From contig JBANDB010000004.1 in assembly GCA_037576215.1 (NCBI GenBank), forward strand, positions 3,782,001 to 3,846,000: a DNA stretch of 64,000 bases, given 5' to 3'. The notes below the pieces were generated by a model. The model searched no databases. It was given only the letters and a program-made list of their open reading frames with translations, and was not told where the DNA came from. This document shows, piece after piece, positions 37,864 through 50,129 of this stretch. Positions within the stretch are counted from its first letter, which is position 1; the number at the start of each line of letters is the position of its first letter. Position numbers and translations under genes: made by a program. This stretch comes from Armillaria gallica (taxonomy: Eukaryota > Basidiomycota > Agaricomycetes > Agaricales > Physalacriaceae).

Positions 37864-40800
37864 TTATTCAATGGGAAAATACATGCTGTCTGGCTCAACG
37901 TCATCGCTGTCATCTTCTTCTGCTACATACACTATTTCCCATAACTGGGCAAAATGCCTACCCAACAGATGCTGCAATGCCTCCTGCTTTGCCGCATATG
38001 CACATACTCCTTCTGCAAAATCCTCTGTCAACCCTTCCCAGCTATGTTTCCACCTGCCCCACCAGTCCGCCTTTTCTTTGAGCATGACCAAAACATGATA
38101 CTTCTCCTCTCACAGTAGCAAGACCTCTTCTTCCCAGTGATGTGTCCGCGCGTGGCTTCTAATCCAGTGAACACGCAAATCTGGTACATCTATCAGAATA
38201 CAATCCACAATGGCAAGAAAAAACATACCATTGAGCTCCCCATTCTCCTTAAACTCACCCAGACTGCCCTCTGCTAACCAAATCCATGACACCTCTCATG
38301 GCATATCCTTCTTATTCATCCCCTTCTTCTCCTTCTCTCCTCTCTTCTTCTTTGCCTGCTGATTCTCTGTGCTCTGCACCTCTGTTGCAACCTCTTGGTC
38401 ATCCAGAACTGAGCTGTACATCAATGCCATGTCCTTGTCATGGAGTTCCTCAAGCTCCTCCATCCAGTCACCCGGTCCTCATAATGCAAGCAATGCCTTC
38501 TGAGCATGGCAATATTTTTCGGCAGCTAGATTTCACTTGCCCTTCCAAGAATCTATGATGTTGGCTGCATGCACGAGAGTCTCTTGCCCTTGAACATTTG
38601 AATTCCAGAAATCGTGCACCACTGCCTCTGCCCTCAACAAATGAATCACATCGAGCACATCCCAGCACTGCGCCTCTCATAGCAATACCTCCTTGTCTAC
38701 AAGACCGATATGGCACATCTTGTCCTGACTTTTTCCTGGGAGATTAGAGGGTAGCCATAGCTTATCATCTTTGGTGTCAACATCCTTCCGGATTCGCTGA
38801 GAGACTTGCTGATGCAGCATCGCCACACTGGGCATATAGATGGCTTGAAGCTCTCAAAACTGGTCAATCTGATTGCTGAGCACTGCTCAGTGAGCATTGA
38901 TATCTGCAGTCTGGGCATACATCAATTCACCCACACCTGCCACCTGTACATGCAATCATCACCTGCCAAGAATCAGAAGCCTGGTCAATAGCAAAAAAGA
39001 ATTGCACTTACTGTGAATCCTCAATCAAGAGACCTAGTGCCAGACACGCTGTCGGAGTCACTTGGTGAATTGCAACATCACCATGAGCCTTTGTGTGCTT
39101 GTCTCTTCCTTCAGTTTCTGCCTTAAATCCACCTCTGTTGTATCTATGGTATACGTGTCAGCTCCTATTGCAACCATCGATGTGAAAACAGCCTATGCTC
39201 TGCAAGAGACATGTACAGACTAGGTTTGGATCTGTCCTTGTCCCACTTGCAGACGATGGCTTCCCAATCATCAGCAAACTCCGGCTTCAGGAGGGCATAG
39301 GTAAAGTTGTCATGGTAATCTTGATGCACCTTCGCCTGGATATCAGCCTCAGCTCCATGCTTGTGTAAAAGATGCCCTAGATACCGGTGAGGAAAGACTG
39401 TCAACTGCCATCAAGAAATTAGAAGACACATACCCAGACCAATGAGTTTCAAGAAGTTATGATACAAGAAATGATCATCCAGGGTGTTGTGTCACGAACC
39501 AGGGCCCATTTCCTTGGTATACCAGGCTATTGCATTGATGACTGCCCATGTTCTCTCTATCCCCTCTCCATCAGTTCTTGCTGTACCATCCTGTATGCTG
39601 ATTGTGTACTCCACCTGACACTTGAGCTTGTGTGCCTTGGCATGCAATTTTGGCACACCACATGAGAGCCCCACACTGCCTCGTAGTCGGAGGTAGTTAG
39701 GCATTTCCAGCATCTGTTTTACTATGTTGATATTCCATTGACATGTGATGTCATAGGAAAGAAAAACCGAATCAAGATCCAGAGGTGCAAGTGCAGATAG
39801 GACTATGTAGTCCATATTGGCATATCTGTAAATATATCAGCTTCTGGGACATAGCTCCAATATTATTATTGTGCACCTCTCGCCCTTCTGCAGGTCCCCT
39901 ACCCCATTCAGCATGACCATTTCATGCCTCGCACAGACACACATGCCCACTCCGCTTGCTCGTAACCTGACTTCACCCTTTGATTCAGCTTGGCATAAGG
40001 TCCTAAATCCACTGCAGGTGGATATCTACATGGTTATATGTCAGAAGTCAGAAGTCAAGCAGGTTTATGTGGACTCACATCTGTCTGTGTGGTATATTTC
40101 TTGAGGTGTTCCAGGTATGGTGCATACTTCACAAAATATGCCAGGCCAGTGTGCAAACCTGGATCAACATCTGCATTTGATCAGTGCAGGTTCTTAAGCT
40201 GAAAGTTAAGCGTCCAGGGCATAGATCCTACAATACAAGAAACTGATGAAAACAGAGATGTGATTGTCCATGAGTTACTCTCATGGTAAAGCAGATATCC
40301 TCACCTTTTGCCAGGGGCACATAATCGCCAATTAGAAGGTAGATTCACTCCCAGGATAGGGCAAGCAGGGCACCTGACTGCCAGCTCTCCTGCAATCATT
40401 GTCTTGATTCCATCCTCCATCTGACCTCTCCCTGCTCACATCATCATTTTCAGGTGTCAATATTGTCAATTCATGCAAAGGAAAGACTTGTACTTCATCT
40501 ATGGCATAAATCAATATCTGAGACACCAATACAGGGTAGATTATACATACCTTCGGTAAATTCACTCCCAAAGCATCGGTCATGTAGACCAGCGATTTGT
40601 AGTAGTCGTAACCCAACACTTTTGACGTCAGTGTAAGCACATGAAACTGTTCCAAGACTGCCACTGTTGCACAGGTATGAGGCTCGTGGAGGGTGGCCAG
40701 ATACCAGCCAAACCGTAGCAGTTGCTGCCGATGCATAGTACCTCCTTGACAATCACACACACAGTATTGCACAGCAGCCGTATGCATGCCGTTGGTGTCC

Positions 40801-41413
40801 AATATCGTCATGGTCCTCCTGGAGGGTTTGGGATTGATGCACAATGAGCCGTCGAAGTGTCCAAGCTGGAGACAAAGACCTAGCTCAAACAGGGAGGTGT
40901 TGACCATGAATTCACCATTCCATCTCTGTATCATTTGAGCTCAGCTTCCTGTGTCTGAACGAGAACCACAGGTACACACCTTGACAATATGCAATGGCAG
41001 ACTCATATGAAATGCTTTGCAGCATGTTTCACAGGTCAAAGCCCCTCAGGGACACGTCTCGCACCAGTATGTCGTGCTGTCCAAGGAACACATCGAACAG
41101 CCGCTGATGACTATGGCATCCCCACAACCCTTCCAGTGAATCAGCTTCATGAGGTACTCTTCCTGGTACCCAGGCTTATTGTCATAGCCTGCCCACTCAA
41201 GCATAGGGCAATCCTAAACTATATGTCAGGGGCAAAACATACAAAGACGGGTTCAGACTCACCAAGTTCAGGTAATGTTTTGAAGTGGTCAAAGAGTAAT
41301 TCCTGGGGAACGAAAGGGTCAGGGAGTAACACTGGTTGTTGGTGAACTTGTGTCTGGTGGTTATTGGGACCTGAAGCAATGCTAAGAACAACCTTCAAGT
41401 GGCCACATCCCAT
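37864..41413 (-). pseudogene. KDZ transposase with CxC2 domain, inactivated by stops and a frameshift
   Basis: Motifs from N to C: PQELLFDHFKTLPE (~41290), the CxC2 cysteine domain (CSMC, CETC, CETCC, PLHI then SLFELGLCLQLGH; 41100-40840), GELAVRCPACP with GVNLPSNWRLC (~40380-40320), IYALDA, then DPGLHTGLAYFVKYAPYLEH, ARHEMVMLNGVGDLQKGER, LSYDITCQWN, VPKLHAKAH, RTDGEGIERTWA, HNTLDDHFLYHN and C-terminal DLRVHWIRSHART. Several introns are spliced out. In-frame TGA codons (minus strand) lie at 38110, 38296, 38479, 38533, 38677, 38854, 38887, 39492, 40181 and 41046 (lowest coordinate given). A 1-nt insertion after IYALDA lies near 40209. Many of the stops fall where I expect Arg (CGA to TGA), for example in GS*HNTLDDH. 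Dead copy; consensus comparison is from memory. Confidence 0.82.
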
Positions 41414-41422
41414 TTGTACATG

Positions 41423-44400
41423 TCACCCGTGAGAGATGTGTATATCATTCCACACCTCTTCCTTGTCAGCGCGGTAAAGCTTGGCACCATGCCCACGCTT
41501 CATCAGAGGTGTCAACAATCCAAGAAGGTCTAGGTCATCATGCAAATAGACACACATGATATGCTGACTCAGGCCATTTGTCACTTTCCAAAAATATATC
41601 ATAAAGCCAGTGCAATTCCACATTTATGGCCCTTCCTCTCTGATCATTAATTCCTTTCTCCATGCCTCATCAACATTCCTCAATGCCAGCATCCCTCCCT
41701 TCTCCCTCCCTTCCAAGCAATCTGATAATACCTGTTTCACAGTTGTGTCATTCATTCTGGTCCACTCCAATCCTGGATATTGCAAGGATATTGCAATACA
41801 GACATTAGCCAAGCCAACATCTCCTCAATGTCTCCTTTGCAATGAGTCTGGGGGTTAAGCATTACTGAGGAGGCAGTGGCACAAGCCTGAGCAAGTGAAC
41901 AGATGTGGGCTCGACTCCAGTCATCAGCATAGACAAAAGGCAATTCATGCGTATGGGCATTCATGAATTCTGGCAAGGTAGTAGCAAGCTATTTTGGAGG
42001 GAAACGGCCAATTTGTATGTACACCTATTAGCGTAGCTCAATGACATCCACTTCTGCACTCATTACCATCTCTAAATGACAATCGCCAAAGCTCACAATC
42101 TGTCTATCTCTGAGCCAAGAAATCATTGAAACAATTATAATAGAATATCTTTAATCAGTATTTATGTGCCCTCAAATGTACATTAATGGTAGCTACCTAC
42201 ACATCTTGCACACCTGCTGAACCCACCATGGCAGCAGCTTTTTTTTGTTTCTCTGCAATGTGACGTGTGATGAGGCACCCCATTACATTGGGGGTGTCAG
42301 TGGTTCCTTTGAAGTTGACAACTACCATAATTGGTTGTCAGATTGGCTTGGGAGTAACTCAGACAGACTGTGGGATGGACCACACAATGCAGGTGTTGAT
42401 CAGACTATCAGCCTCAATATCATGAGGGCAGACATCTGTGTGCATGCTATAAAACATCCATGCAAGTGCACCTTGGTGATGTGCTGTGGGGGAGTTGTCA
42501 GTATGATTAAAAGAAAGCACACTGAAAGCATTTACCTTCTTTTCCATTATCTCCTCCTCCCAAATCACAGGAAACTTCCAGAGCCATCCCTGCATGAAAT
42601 CCATGATCCAACACTGATATGGATTGCAGTCTGGTCAGACTCTCAGGGCCATAAACACCTGACAGTTTTTCCACAGAATGAAACATTGTTCTGGCTTGAA
42701 TAGGTCGAACTGCCAAGACAAATAAATAAATATAAAACACAGAAGCTTTTGAAAATGACATACTCTGGTGACTGACATGATTATTATTTTTAGACCAATC
42801 CAGCCACAGCAAAATAATATGATGCTGGGAGCATTTGCATATAACTGCACAGTAGTATTACTAAGTAGTTCACATGCAAAAGCTAACTAGCCCGACAAAG
42901 ATGAGTCCGACACTAAATCTGTGGCTGAAAAGACATTAACCTTATCCACCAAAGCAATCACTGCATCCCTCCACAGCAGTACTCTCTCACGAACATCCTC
43001 ATGGGGCGCATCATGCCATCTGTCCTCTGATTCCCCACAGCTATAGCAACCAGAATGTTCAGATAAGGGCAGGGCGTAGTCCTGTTTGTCGAGGTCCTGT
43101 CCATTGACTGCTGATTCAGACTCAGACACACAAGAATGTATGCACGTGAGAATCGTCACTGGAGTAGGTGAACTGAGTACATGGGCACTCGGATCATGGA
43201 GGTAAGGGCAGGGAATGAAGACAACCAGATGCTGAGGATGTTCAGCACATGTTTGAGAGCTGACCCACTGTGTGTGTCGAACTGCGCTGCCAGATACTTA
43301 TGTTAAAAAAATAGATGAATTAATCAATTTTGCATGTGACTATAACCATGAAACATACCTCTCGAAGGGTGTGAATGCTGGCTGACCACAATGCAACACC
43401 CAACGTGTGTACATCAAGCACCATCTCAGGGTACTTGCCTGTCCAAACACCCATGTAAGACTGCCAGAACTCTTCTAGTTCACCACTGATGATTGCATCT
43501 GCATATTGTTTTGAATGGCAGTTGAGATCGTCATGCTTTTCATAATCAAGATATTGATGTTTCTAGGCACAGATGACCTTTGCAGACATGGTCAAACGAG
43601 TGAAATGCACCAGAACACAGTTGTCGTGTTCACGCTGTGCCGCTGCAGTAGCTGCCTTTGGACAGGCCCAGCACATGGTAGGTGAAGAAGACCTGAGAAG
43701 GCCTGGCAAAGATGGTCCATACCAATCTGGGTGCAAAGCAAGACAGGGTTTGGTGGTATCAGTGGTTTTGTCGTCATTTCACCCATGGACTCAGAGGTTA
43801 GGATAATTTAATTGGGGTCTAAAGTGGGAGAGAAAATATATCAGTTGTGATGCACCAGAAAGATGGCCAGATGCACAAGATGTCAACAGAGAAGCAAATA
43901 CGCAACACTATCACCTTCATCCCACCTCATAGGCCCATATTTGACCTTGCAACCACTGTGCAAGCATCCAAGGGAACAAAGGAATCGACAGATTTAAATG
44001 TGGCATCCCTGTTCCTCCCCCAAGAGTGAATAACTGCTGAGATAGTTTTGGTCAGACAAACCAGTGAAATGGTATGGATGTGATCTTACTAATGCATTGG
44101 CTGAGCTGGCAGTAAGAATGCGATTGATGAAGGGTACCAGAGTGTCTACATCAACAAATGGTACCTGCCCCATCCTAGAGAGCTCCTAAAACCAGACGGG
44201 TTTCGGTCAGATGGAAAGAGCTAATGAGTTCCATTTGCACTTACTGAGTGCAAGTGTCTGCAACACCATCCCAGACGATGGGGGCCATTGTGTACTCTGG
44301 GATACTTCAGAAAGAGACATACAATGTGGACAAAGACTTACTCTGCTTGAAATAAACTTGCTCCCATCGCCTGGAGTTGTGAGGGGCTACCATAAGTGCA

Positions 44401-44915
44401 GCAATAGTCCTTGATGTTTTGGTAAGACAAAACCCGGAAAGGTTCCCAGTTGTATGCATATATCCGGGCTGTGTGACAGTTAAAGATAGCAAATGAATTG
44501 AGAAAGTTGACCTACCTCTGTTCAGTCTGGGAGCCAGGAGGTGCAAGGGGTGAGAGAGAGTATATCTTTATGTTTTGGTAAGACAAAACCTGGATGGATT
44601 CGGCTTTGGCTAAGACCCTTGATTGCAAGATATTGGTGTTTGCCAATATGTCCCTTTGCTGTTATGCCTCGACCACCCAAATACATGAGCCCAGATGCAA
44701 TTGCACAGGCCAAGTGACAAGAGCAATTGTCACTATGCCAAGTCCATAATCCATTAATGTTGGTTTGGGTCCTTATGACAATTTTCATCTCAGGCATCAA
44801 GATGCCATTCAGGAGCATCGGCAAGCTACCTATAAGTTGGCCAAAGAGACTAGGTGAGACTTTGGCAGTTCATTTCAAGTTTCAACCAGGTGGGCTGACT
44901 AGCATTCTTCATTAG
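41423..44915 (-). pseudogene. Degenerate minus-strand ORF(s) of unknown function in the KDZ element
   Basis: Coherent minus-strand pieces occur at 44824-44522 (WTWHSDNCSCHLACAIASGL), about 44180-44040 (GMGQVPFVDVDTLVPFINR, SSANALVRSHPYHFTGLSD), about 43530-43370 (SGELEEFWQSYMGVWTGKYP, MVLDVHTLGVALWS), 43159-42887 and 41976-41423. They are separated by intron-like stretches and stops. This could be one long cargo gene upstream of the transposase. I looked for and did not find the His-X-Asp...His...Arg pattern of the TET/JBP dioxygenases known to accompany KDZ elements. No family recognised. Confidence 0.35.
42000..42890. other. Stretch with competing ORFs on both strands in the KDZ element
   Basis: A 152-codon plus frame (42245-42703) and an 81-codon minus frame (42359-42604) overlap. 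Neither carries a recognisable motif, so the coding strand is undecided. The minus-strand cargo gene may pass through here as introns. Confidence 0.25.
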
Positions 44916-45037
44916 GATCAAACAACATTGTATTGGGGGTTGAATGCCTGAGAGCTGGTCACGGTAACAATGTATGTATTTATATTGGCCTTCCATATGA
45001 CATGTGAAAATATTTTTAATAGGACCCACATTCCTGA

Positions 45038-45412
45038 GCCTTCCCCTCCCCCCATGCTGGATCTGGTTATTCAGCTTGGCATCATGTCAAGTCTATCATG
45101 CATGACTTCCTCACCTTTATCATCAAAGATGATATTGTCGATTTTATCAAGTCACTCATGCATGACTATTTCTGTGACAAGGCAGTACAAGGCCGGATTG
45201 AGGTCTTCATGACCCCCCTGGATCACCTATATGATTTCAGGACCAACTATGAAAAGGTCTTGGGGAAGGTTTTGCAAGTGGAGGGTTGTACTCCATGGTG
45301 GGTGGCCATGGAGAAGGCAGGAGAACCCATTTGGGAGGTGGTGAGGTACCTCAAAGAGATCTGGTGCATAGTGATTGAAGGCCCAGGCCATTTGTGCACC
45401 ACATACAACTGA
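45038..45412 (+). CDS. Uncharacterised ORF in the KDZ element
   Basis: Open plus frame from just after a TGA at 45035 to TGA at 45410. It contains AWHHVKSIMHDFLTFIIKDD and DHLYDFRTNYEKVLGKVLQ and looks like genuine coding sequence (amphipathic, few low-complexity stretches). A splice acceptor-like TTTTTAATAG precedes it at 45022, so it may be the last exon of a longer gene. No family recognised. Confidence 0.35.
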   Translation, partial: AFPSPHAGSGYSAWHHVKSIMHDFLTFIIKDDIVDFIKSLMHDYFCDKAVQGRIEVFMTPLDHLYDFRTNYEKVLGKVLQVEGCTPWWVAMEKAGEPIWEVVRYLKEIWCIVIEGPGHLCTTYN

Positions 45413-45779
45413 AAGAGGCTTTCGTGGCAATGTGTGTAGTAATAGTGACTAAGTAGACTTACTTACAAGAATTGAATTAGTTGCTCACTTGATTCTCATA
45501 TGATTTCTTTGCTTTGGCTCGGCATTAGTTCACATGAGTAAAATGATAGATGACACGATATATTATATACTTTTATGGGTGCTATGGATGAGCCAAGAGA
45601 TTGGTGGGAACATGAAAACATCAACGGAGTAGCTATACAAAAATACAATTTGTTCCCCCGTAGGGCTGCTCACTGTCCGAGTCCCACATATCTACCTGGA
45701 GAATCAATGAGCATGAAGCATGGCTGAAAAATAGGACCACACATACTCATTCATGGAAGAAGGGCAGCATACTGGTCCT

Positions 45780-46685
45780 TGATAGCTGCGTTCATCCACA
45801 CACAGCCAGAGTGAACAGAGCTCACTTGGGAATAAATGGCACCTCTGACACCGATGACGATTGTGGCAGTATTCTCCCTACAGAAATAAATGTTACTTAA
45901 GATATGAGACCTATCAAGCTTGGAGGCGCAATGTACCAGCCAGCAAAGATGCCAATCTCGGTCCCTCGCACAACAATATAATATGGTCCTGATTCAGAGG
46001 GACCGGGAACCTCATAGCCATAGCTGATGGGTACTACGATAGCTTGGGCAGGGAGGTTCCCCGGTCCTGCACCTCCAGGTGCGCCTGCAGGAGGCTGTGT
46101 GGGAGCAGGCATGGCAGAAGTAGACGTGGCGGGCGTGACGGCAATGGGAGCAGGTGTGGTGAGCGCGACAGGAGCAACAGGCACAGTGGTGACTGGTGCA
46201 GCAGGCATGACAACAGCTGGTGCAGTGGGTGTGGGAGGAGGAGGAGGAGGAGGAATGGGTGTAGCGAAAAGGGGTGACGTGTAACCACTCGCCGTTCCTG
46301 CAGGAAGGAAGGGCACCAAGAGGCTGTTGAGGGCCGCATGGTTGGGCTGTGAATGAAAGCTGCTAGCAGTTGGACTACTCATCAGCTGTTGCGAGACTGG
46401 GTTCTCAGGATAGCGTCTAGAGGGAGATGCCAGCAGAGTGGCCTGAAGGTGGCCCACAAGGTTGGTGAGACTTGCATGCTGCATGGGAGTGAGTTGGAGA
46501 GCACTGAGTAGTGTGGCAAGCACTGTAAAAGATGATGAGCATGCGAGAGAGGGTTTAGTATATTGCATACCTTGATCCTCATTGCTGGGAGAGGTGTCAT
46601 TTTGGCACGTGTTTGTCATTTTTGCAGTGGGAAGTGAAGTCGTAGAAATTGGCTGCTGAAAGCTACTTAAACGTGAGCAGAACAA
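45780..46685 (-). pseudogene. Viroplasmin/RNase H1 N-terminal-like domain protein, partial
   Basis: A Ser/Thr/Pro/Ala-rich N-terminal half (with a run of consecutive prolines near 46245) leads to YYIVVRGTEIGIFAGW, the typical core of the caulimovirus-viroplasmin / RNase H1 N-terminal hybrid-binding fold (W/YYVV..G...GIY..W). After a likely intron (acceptor TTTCTGTAG near 45877) comes IGVRGAIYSQVSSVHSG, the second half of the same fold. Such proteins are common in agaric genomes, with Pro-rich extensions. Both halves remain open, so the gene may be functional, but the end is not defined. In this element it is transposon cargo. Confidence 0.55.
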
Positions 46686-46849
46686 ACTGTACAGTTAATG
46701 AAAAGCCACCAAACCACCAAACCTTCTTTCCAAAATGGCTAGAGTCCATGGAAGGCACAGAGGAAAGGATTCAGCAGACACTCCATCCCATTCTCCAGCA
46801 AAACAGAATGCGATTACAGTGAGAAATGGCAGAGGAGGATGGAAGCAAA

Positions 46850-49119
46850 GGTCAGAGCATGGATGTGTAAGTCAAATTTGATCTCCACAGAATTGATCTA
46901 GATTCTAAACATGTGATATGTTTGATATTCAGGGTGATAATGGCATCGACACCCATGACATCAATTATTCTGCCGCCTTTGAAGAAAGGCTGGGCCAAGG
47001 GTTCACGTGAGCAACTTCTGGACCGACACATCCCAACATACACCATCCACTGGAATGAAGCTTCAATGGCACCAAAGAATATGTGGGCACTGTTGCCAAT
47101 GAGTATTTTGCGATTTATGGCTGGGAACTCCCACTTACCAAAGAACCGACAAGTGCACCTGTCCTTCCTCATTTGGATAACGTCCCTGCAGAGAAAATAG
47201 CACTCAAGGTGGCCACTATAGCCCAAATCACCATGGTATGTCTGTTAGATTTTTTGCTTGCTATGGATGTTGACATACAAAGTAGGCTATCCTCAATTGG
47301 CTTGACTACTGTTGGAAGCATCCCAAGATAGAGAATGTGGGGGTACTGCAGGGATCGAGAGCGAAAAAGTCTAATGCTGCACTTGACCCCTTAAACCTTC
47401 TTCTCTGCCACATTCTCGGTATCGGAGCTGGTTGTACACATGCACTTACAGGTGCCGAGCACTGGTCAAAGGACAATTATGGTGATGAGGTGAAGCCAGA
47501 CTTTGAGGATAGATGTGGGGATGGGGGAAGGCACCATATTGGGGCATCTGCAGCATTCACTTGGACACAGTTCAATGCTCTACCTCCAGAGGAGCAAAAA
47601 AAATACAAACAGCTGGCGAAGGATGAGAGAGAGCATGCACTCACAAACATTGGGAAGATTTTACCACTGGAAGCCATGCAGAAGTGAGATCGGTTCCTTG
47701 CACTTGTGAGCACAATAACTGATAAACTTAGCAGGATACTCAATGAACTCCCATCAACATTATCACCTTTTTTAAGGCTGCTCTTGGTGTCATTAGGGAT
47801 GCATGTGTCTCTCTATGTTGCAGGGCCTGAACCAAGGAAAGGAGGACAGGTGAACACCCTCTCATACATTTCTCTGTGGGTATTGGCCATTTAAAGTATT
47901 CTGATGTCCCACTAGTCTACATGAAGGAGGTGACAAGAGCCCAATTCCTCAGAACTTCCCTGCAGTGGCCCCCAAGGTGTATGAAAAGATGTGGAAACTC
48001 TTTGTTCAATATGTGGAGTCATGCTACTGTATGTCTAAATATCTTGTATTCTGAGCTAGACTAACCTTCAGAACAGCATACAAGGACAAGGTAGTGAGGT
48101 GTCTCCCAGGTTTAGAGGCTCTCAAGAAACTAGATGCTAGCAATGAGGCACCTGCAGAGCCGACAGACATCCAAGGGAAACGGAAAAGGCCAGCAGAAGA
48201 GATGGAGATGGAGAACAAAGATCTTAAAGAGAAAGATGAGCTGAAGAAGAAGAAGAAGAAAGGGAAGACTGCAGTATTCAAGAGAAAGAAGAAAGCAACT
48301 TCTGACCAGCTGGCAGCACCTGCATTGCCATTCGTAGACTCGACCAACCGCACTGCAGTGGCATGACCCAAGAACACCAGAAACGGCACAAGTCCCTCCC
48401 CTTCGCCCCCTTCGCCCCCCATTTATCCTGTCCTCTTGCAGTTGGAAGTGGAGGGCAGGCTTGACATCGACCCAGCAGCGAGCCTTGGTGTGTTCAGCAG
48501 CATCCCCATTTCCAGCCCCAACGACAACCCGAATCCCTTTTCGGTACCAGACAATAATCCTGATGCCAATCTGTTCATGGCAAATGATGACATGCTGAGT
48601 GCTCCTGAAGGGTACCCTCCAGCCCGCATCAATGACACCTCACTTTTGGATATGGATGTCTGGCCACCATGGTTTGCAAACATTCATAAATCATTTGCAG
48701 CGCTCGAGTTGCCCAGCCAATGGGGCATGGTTCTTATATACTTCATGCTGCTGGAAGAACATAATAATTTTGAGAGAGGTGAAAAGGAGGCTCTACCTCT
48801 GGCCAACCATCCTGAGGTGGTGACATGCTGGATTCATGCTGGAAGGAAGGTTGTGCCACATGCACATCTGAAAGTTCTTACTGGTATGGCCAAGGAATGG
48901 TGGATGTACTGGAAGTCAATTCAGCCTGGTTGGCACAATGCAAGCATGGTGAAGGGCCCCCTCTCCCATAATCATCATCAATCAGAAGGGACAAATGGGG
49001 CACCTCACCAAACAAGGCGGGAATGGCATTTTGTCAGTAATCGCAGGACTGGCATTTTGGGGGTATGCAGCCCAAGGTGGGACTTGCTGTCAGAAGGATT
49101 TATGGGAAGATGCTGTTGA
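46850..49119 (+). pseudogene. Cargo ORF set of the KDZ element (nuclear protein-like, frameshifted)
   Basis: Plus-strand pieces in order: KKGWAKGSREQLLDRHIPTY (46960-47070); after a frame change near 47090, NEYFAIYGWELPLTKEPTS; FTWTQFNALPPEEQKKYKQL (47560-47640, HMG-box-like spacing); VYEKMWKLFVQYVESC; a Lys-rich stretch (48230-48290); then 48436-49119 with WPPWFANIHKSFAALELP. It resembles a large family of agaric hypothetical proteins with an N-terminal winged/HMG-like part, a basic linker and a Trp-rich C-terminal part. The frame change suggests decay. The boundaries are approximate. Confidence 0.45.
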
Positions 49120-49503
49120 AGATGTCAAGTGGGTTCTGCAGTGCATGGTAGAGTCGTAGAGTAGGTAGAGTCATAGAGTATTGTTTTGTGTACTATTTTG
49201 CATGTTATGTTGCTGTAGATATCACTGTTGCTGTTCACTTGTGCCACCTGTGTTATGTAGTGAAATAAAATGTTTTGCACACCAGACTACATAGGGATAC
49301 ATGACTGTAGCATAGGGACAGGGTATGTAACTGCCTAATGGGTAGCTGATATGTATAGTGATTTAATTGTGTTTGCTGTGCTGCCTTTGGATGGGTCAAC
49401 GAAGGCAGAAATTAGTATTGAAAGACAGAAGGGCCAAATGCATGAACTGTTGAATCAGAGTGAGGACAGAATGACTGAAAACCGCTGTATTGTGTGCACC
49501 TGC

Positions 49504-49707
49504 TCATTGTTCCAACACGGAGTGACACTCTGCACCCTGATCACCCTGCTCAGCCTGGAGATTTGCTTCTACATGTCCGACCTTCTCTTGATCAACAGCT
49601 GTATTGGATTCAACACTCTCTGCATCCTGATCACCCTGCTCAGCCTGGAGATTTGCTTCTACATGTCTGACCTTCTCTTGATCAACAGCTGTATTGGATT
49701 CTGTCAT
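49504..49707 (-). other. Short minus ORF made of two 30-residue repeats
   Basis: The 90-bp direct duplication encodes, on the minus strand, two near-identical 30-residue units containing ESNTAVDQEKV and HVEANLQAEQGDQ. The period is a multiple of three, so the frame is kept. The composition is acidic and hydrophilic. Whether it is expressed is unknown. Confidence 0.35.
49531..49701. repeat. Tandem duplication, 90-bp period, two copies
   Basis: 49531-49620 and 49621-49701 are nearly identical (e.g. CTGATCACCCTGCTCAGCCT occurs in both). The few differences include a C/T change at a CG. Confidence 0.9.
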
Positions 49708-50129
49708 CGCTTGAGGGTGCGCCAGTCATCGGTTGGATTGGGAGGTCGAGGGGCTGACAGAGGTATTGCCAATGGCCGTGGTTAAACTGGTCATGCCTGA
49801 CAAAGGTGGATAGGAGAAAAGAATGTGTTCATGTGGTTGGGGCAGGATGTGAGGGATATGGTAGCTAAACAAGGTGATGGTCAAGGTTGAGGGTTGTTTT
49901 GGGGTTGTTTTTCCAAAAGGGCAACCAATTTGGGAACAAAGTATATGAGGATTATGGCATTTCCAGTGGAAAACAAATTACCTGAAAACGGGCCAAAATA
50001 TGTAACAAAGGTGTGTCAAATCTGGTATGGATACCTGCAGATTTTTTGCAAGCCCTGTGGGCCCAATATGGCAGTGGCAGTGCCATGGATTAGCATAGGA
50101 ATGGCATTTTGCCCACTGCTGCTCAGCAG

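Larger units (their letters stand above)
37630..50129 (-). mobile_element. KDZ-superfamily DNA transposon, about 12.5 kb
   Basis: Ends are imperfect terminal inverted repeats of about 48 bp: 37630-37678 starts CTGCTGATCAGCAG and 50129-50082 (reverse strand) starts CTGCTGAGCAGCAG. Both then share GCCATT..CTAATGCTAAT-like sequence. The first 14 bp at the left end are themselves a perfect palindrome. It carries a KDZ transposase on the minus strand near the left end and several cargo ORFs on both strands. No target-site duplication was identified. It sits in the linker region of gene Y. Confidence 0.65.

Noticed and set aside
41423..45412. A TET/JBP-type 2-oxoglutarate dioxygenase accompanying the KDZ transposase
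   Set aside because: KDZ elements often carry one, but no His-X-Asp, distal His and Arg pattern in a matching context was found on either strand.
46027..46339. Plus- and minus-strand Gly/Arg- or Leu/Pro-rich ORFs
   Set aside because: They are alternate-frame shadows of the Pro/Ala/Thr-rich segment of the minus-strand viroplasmin-like gene.
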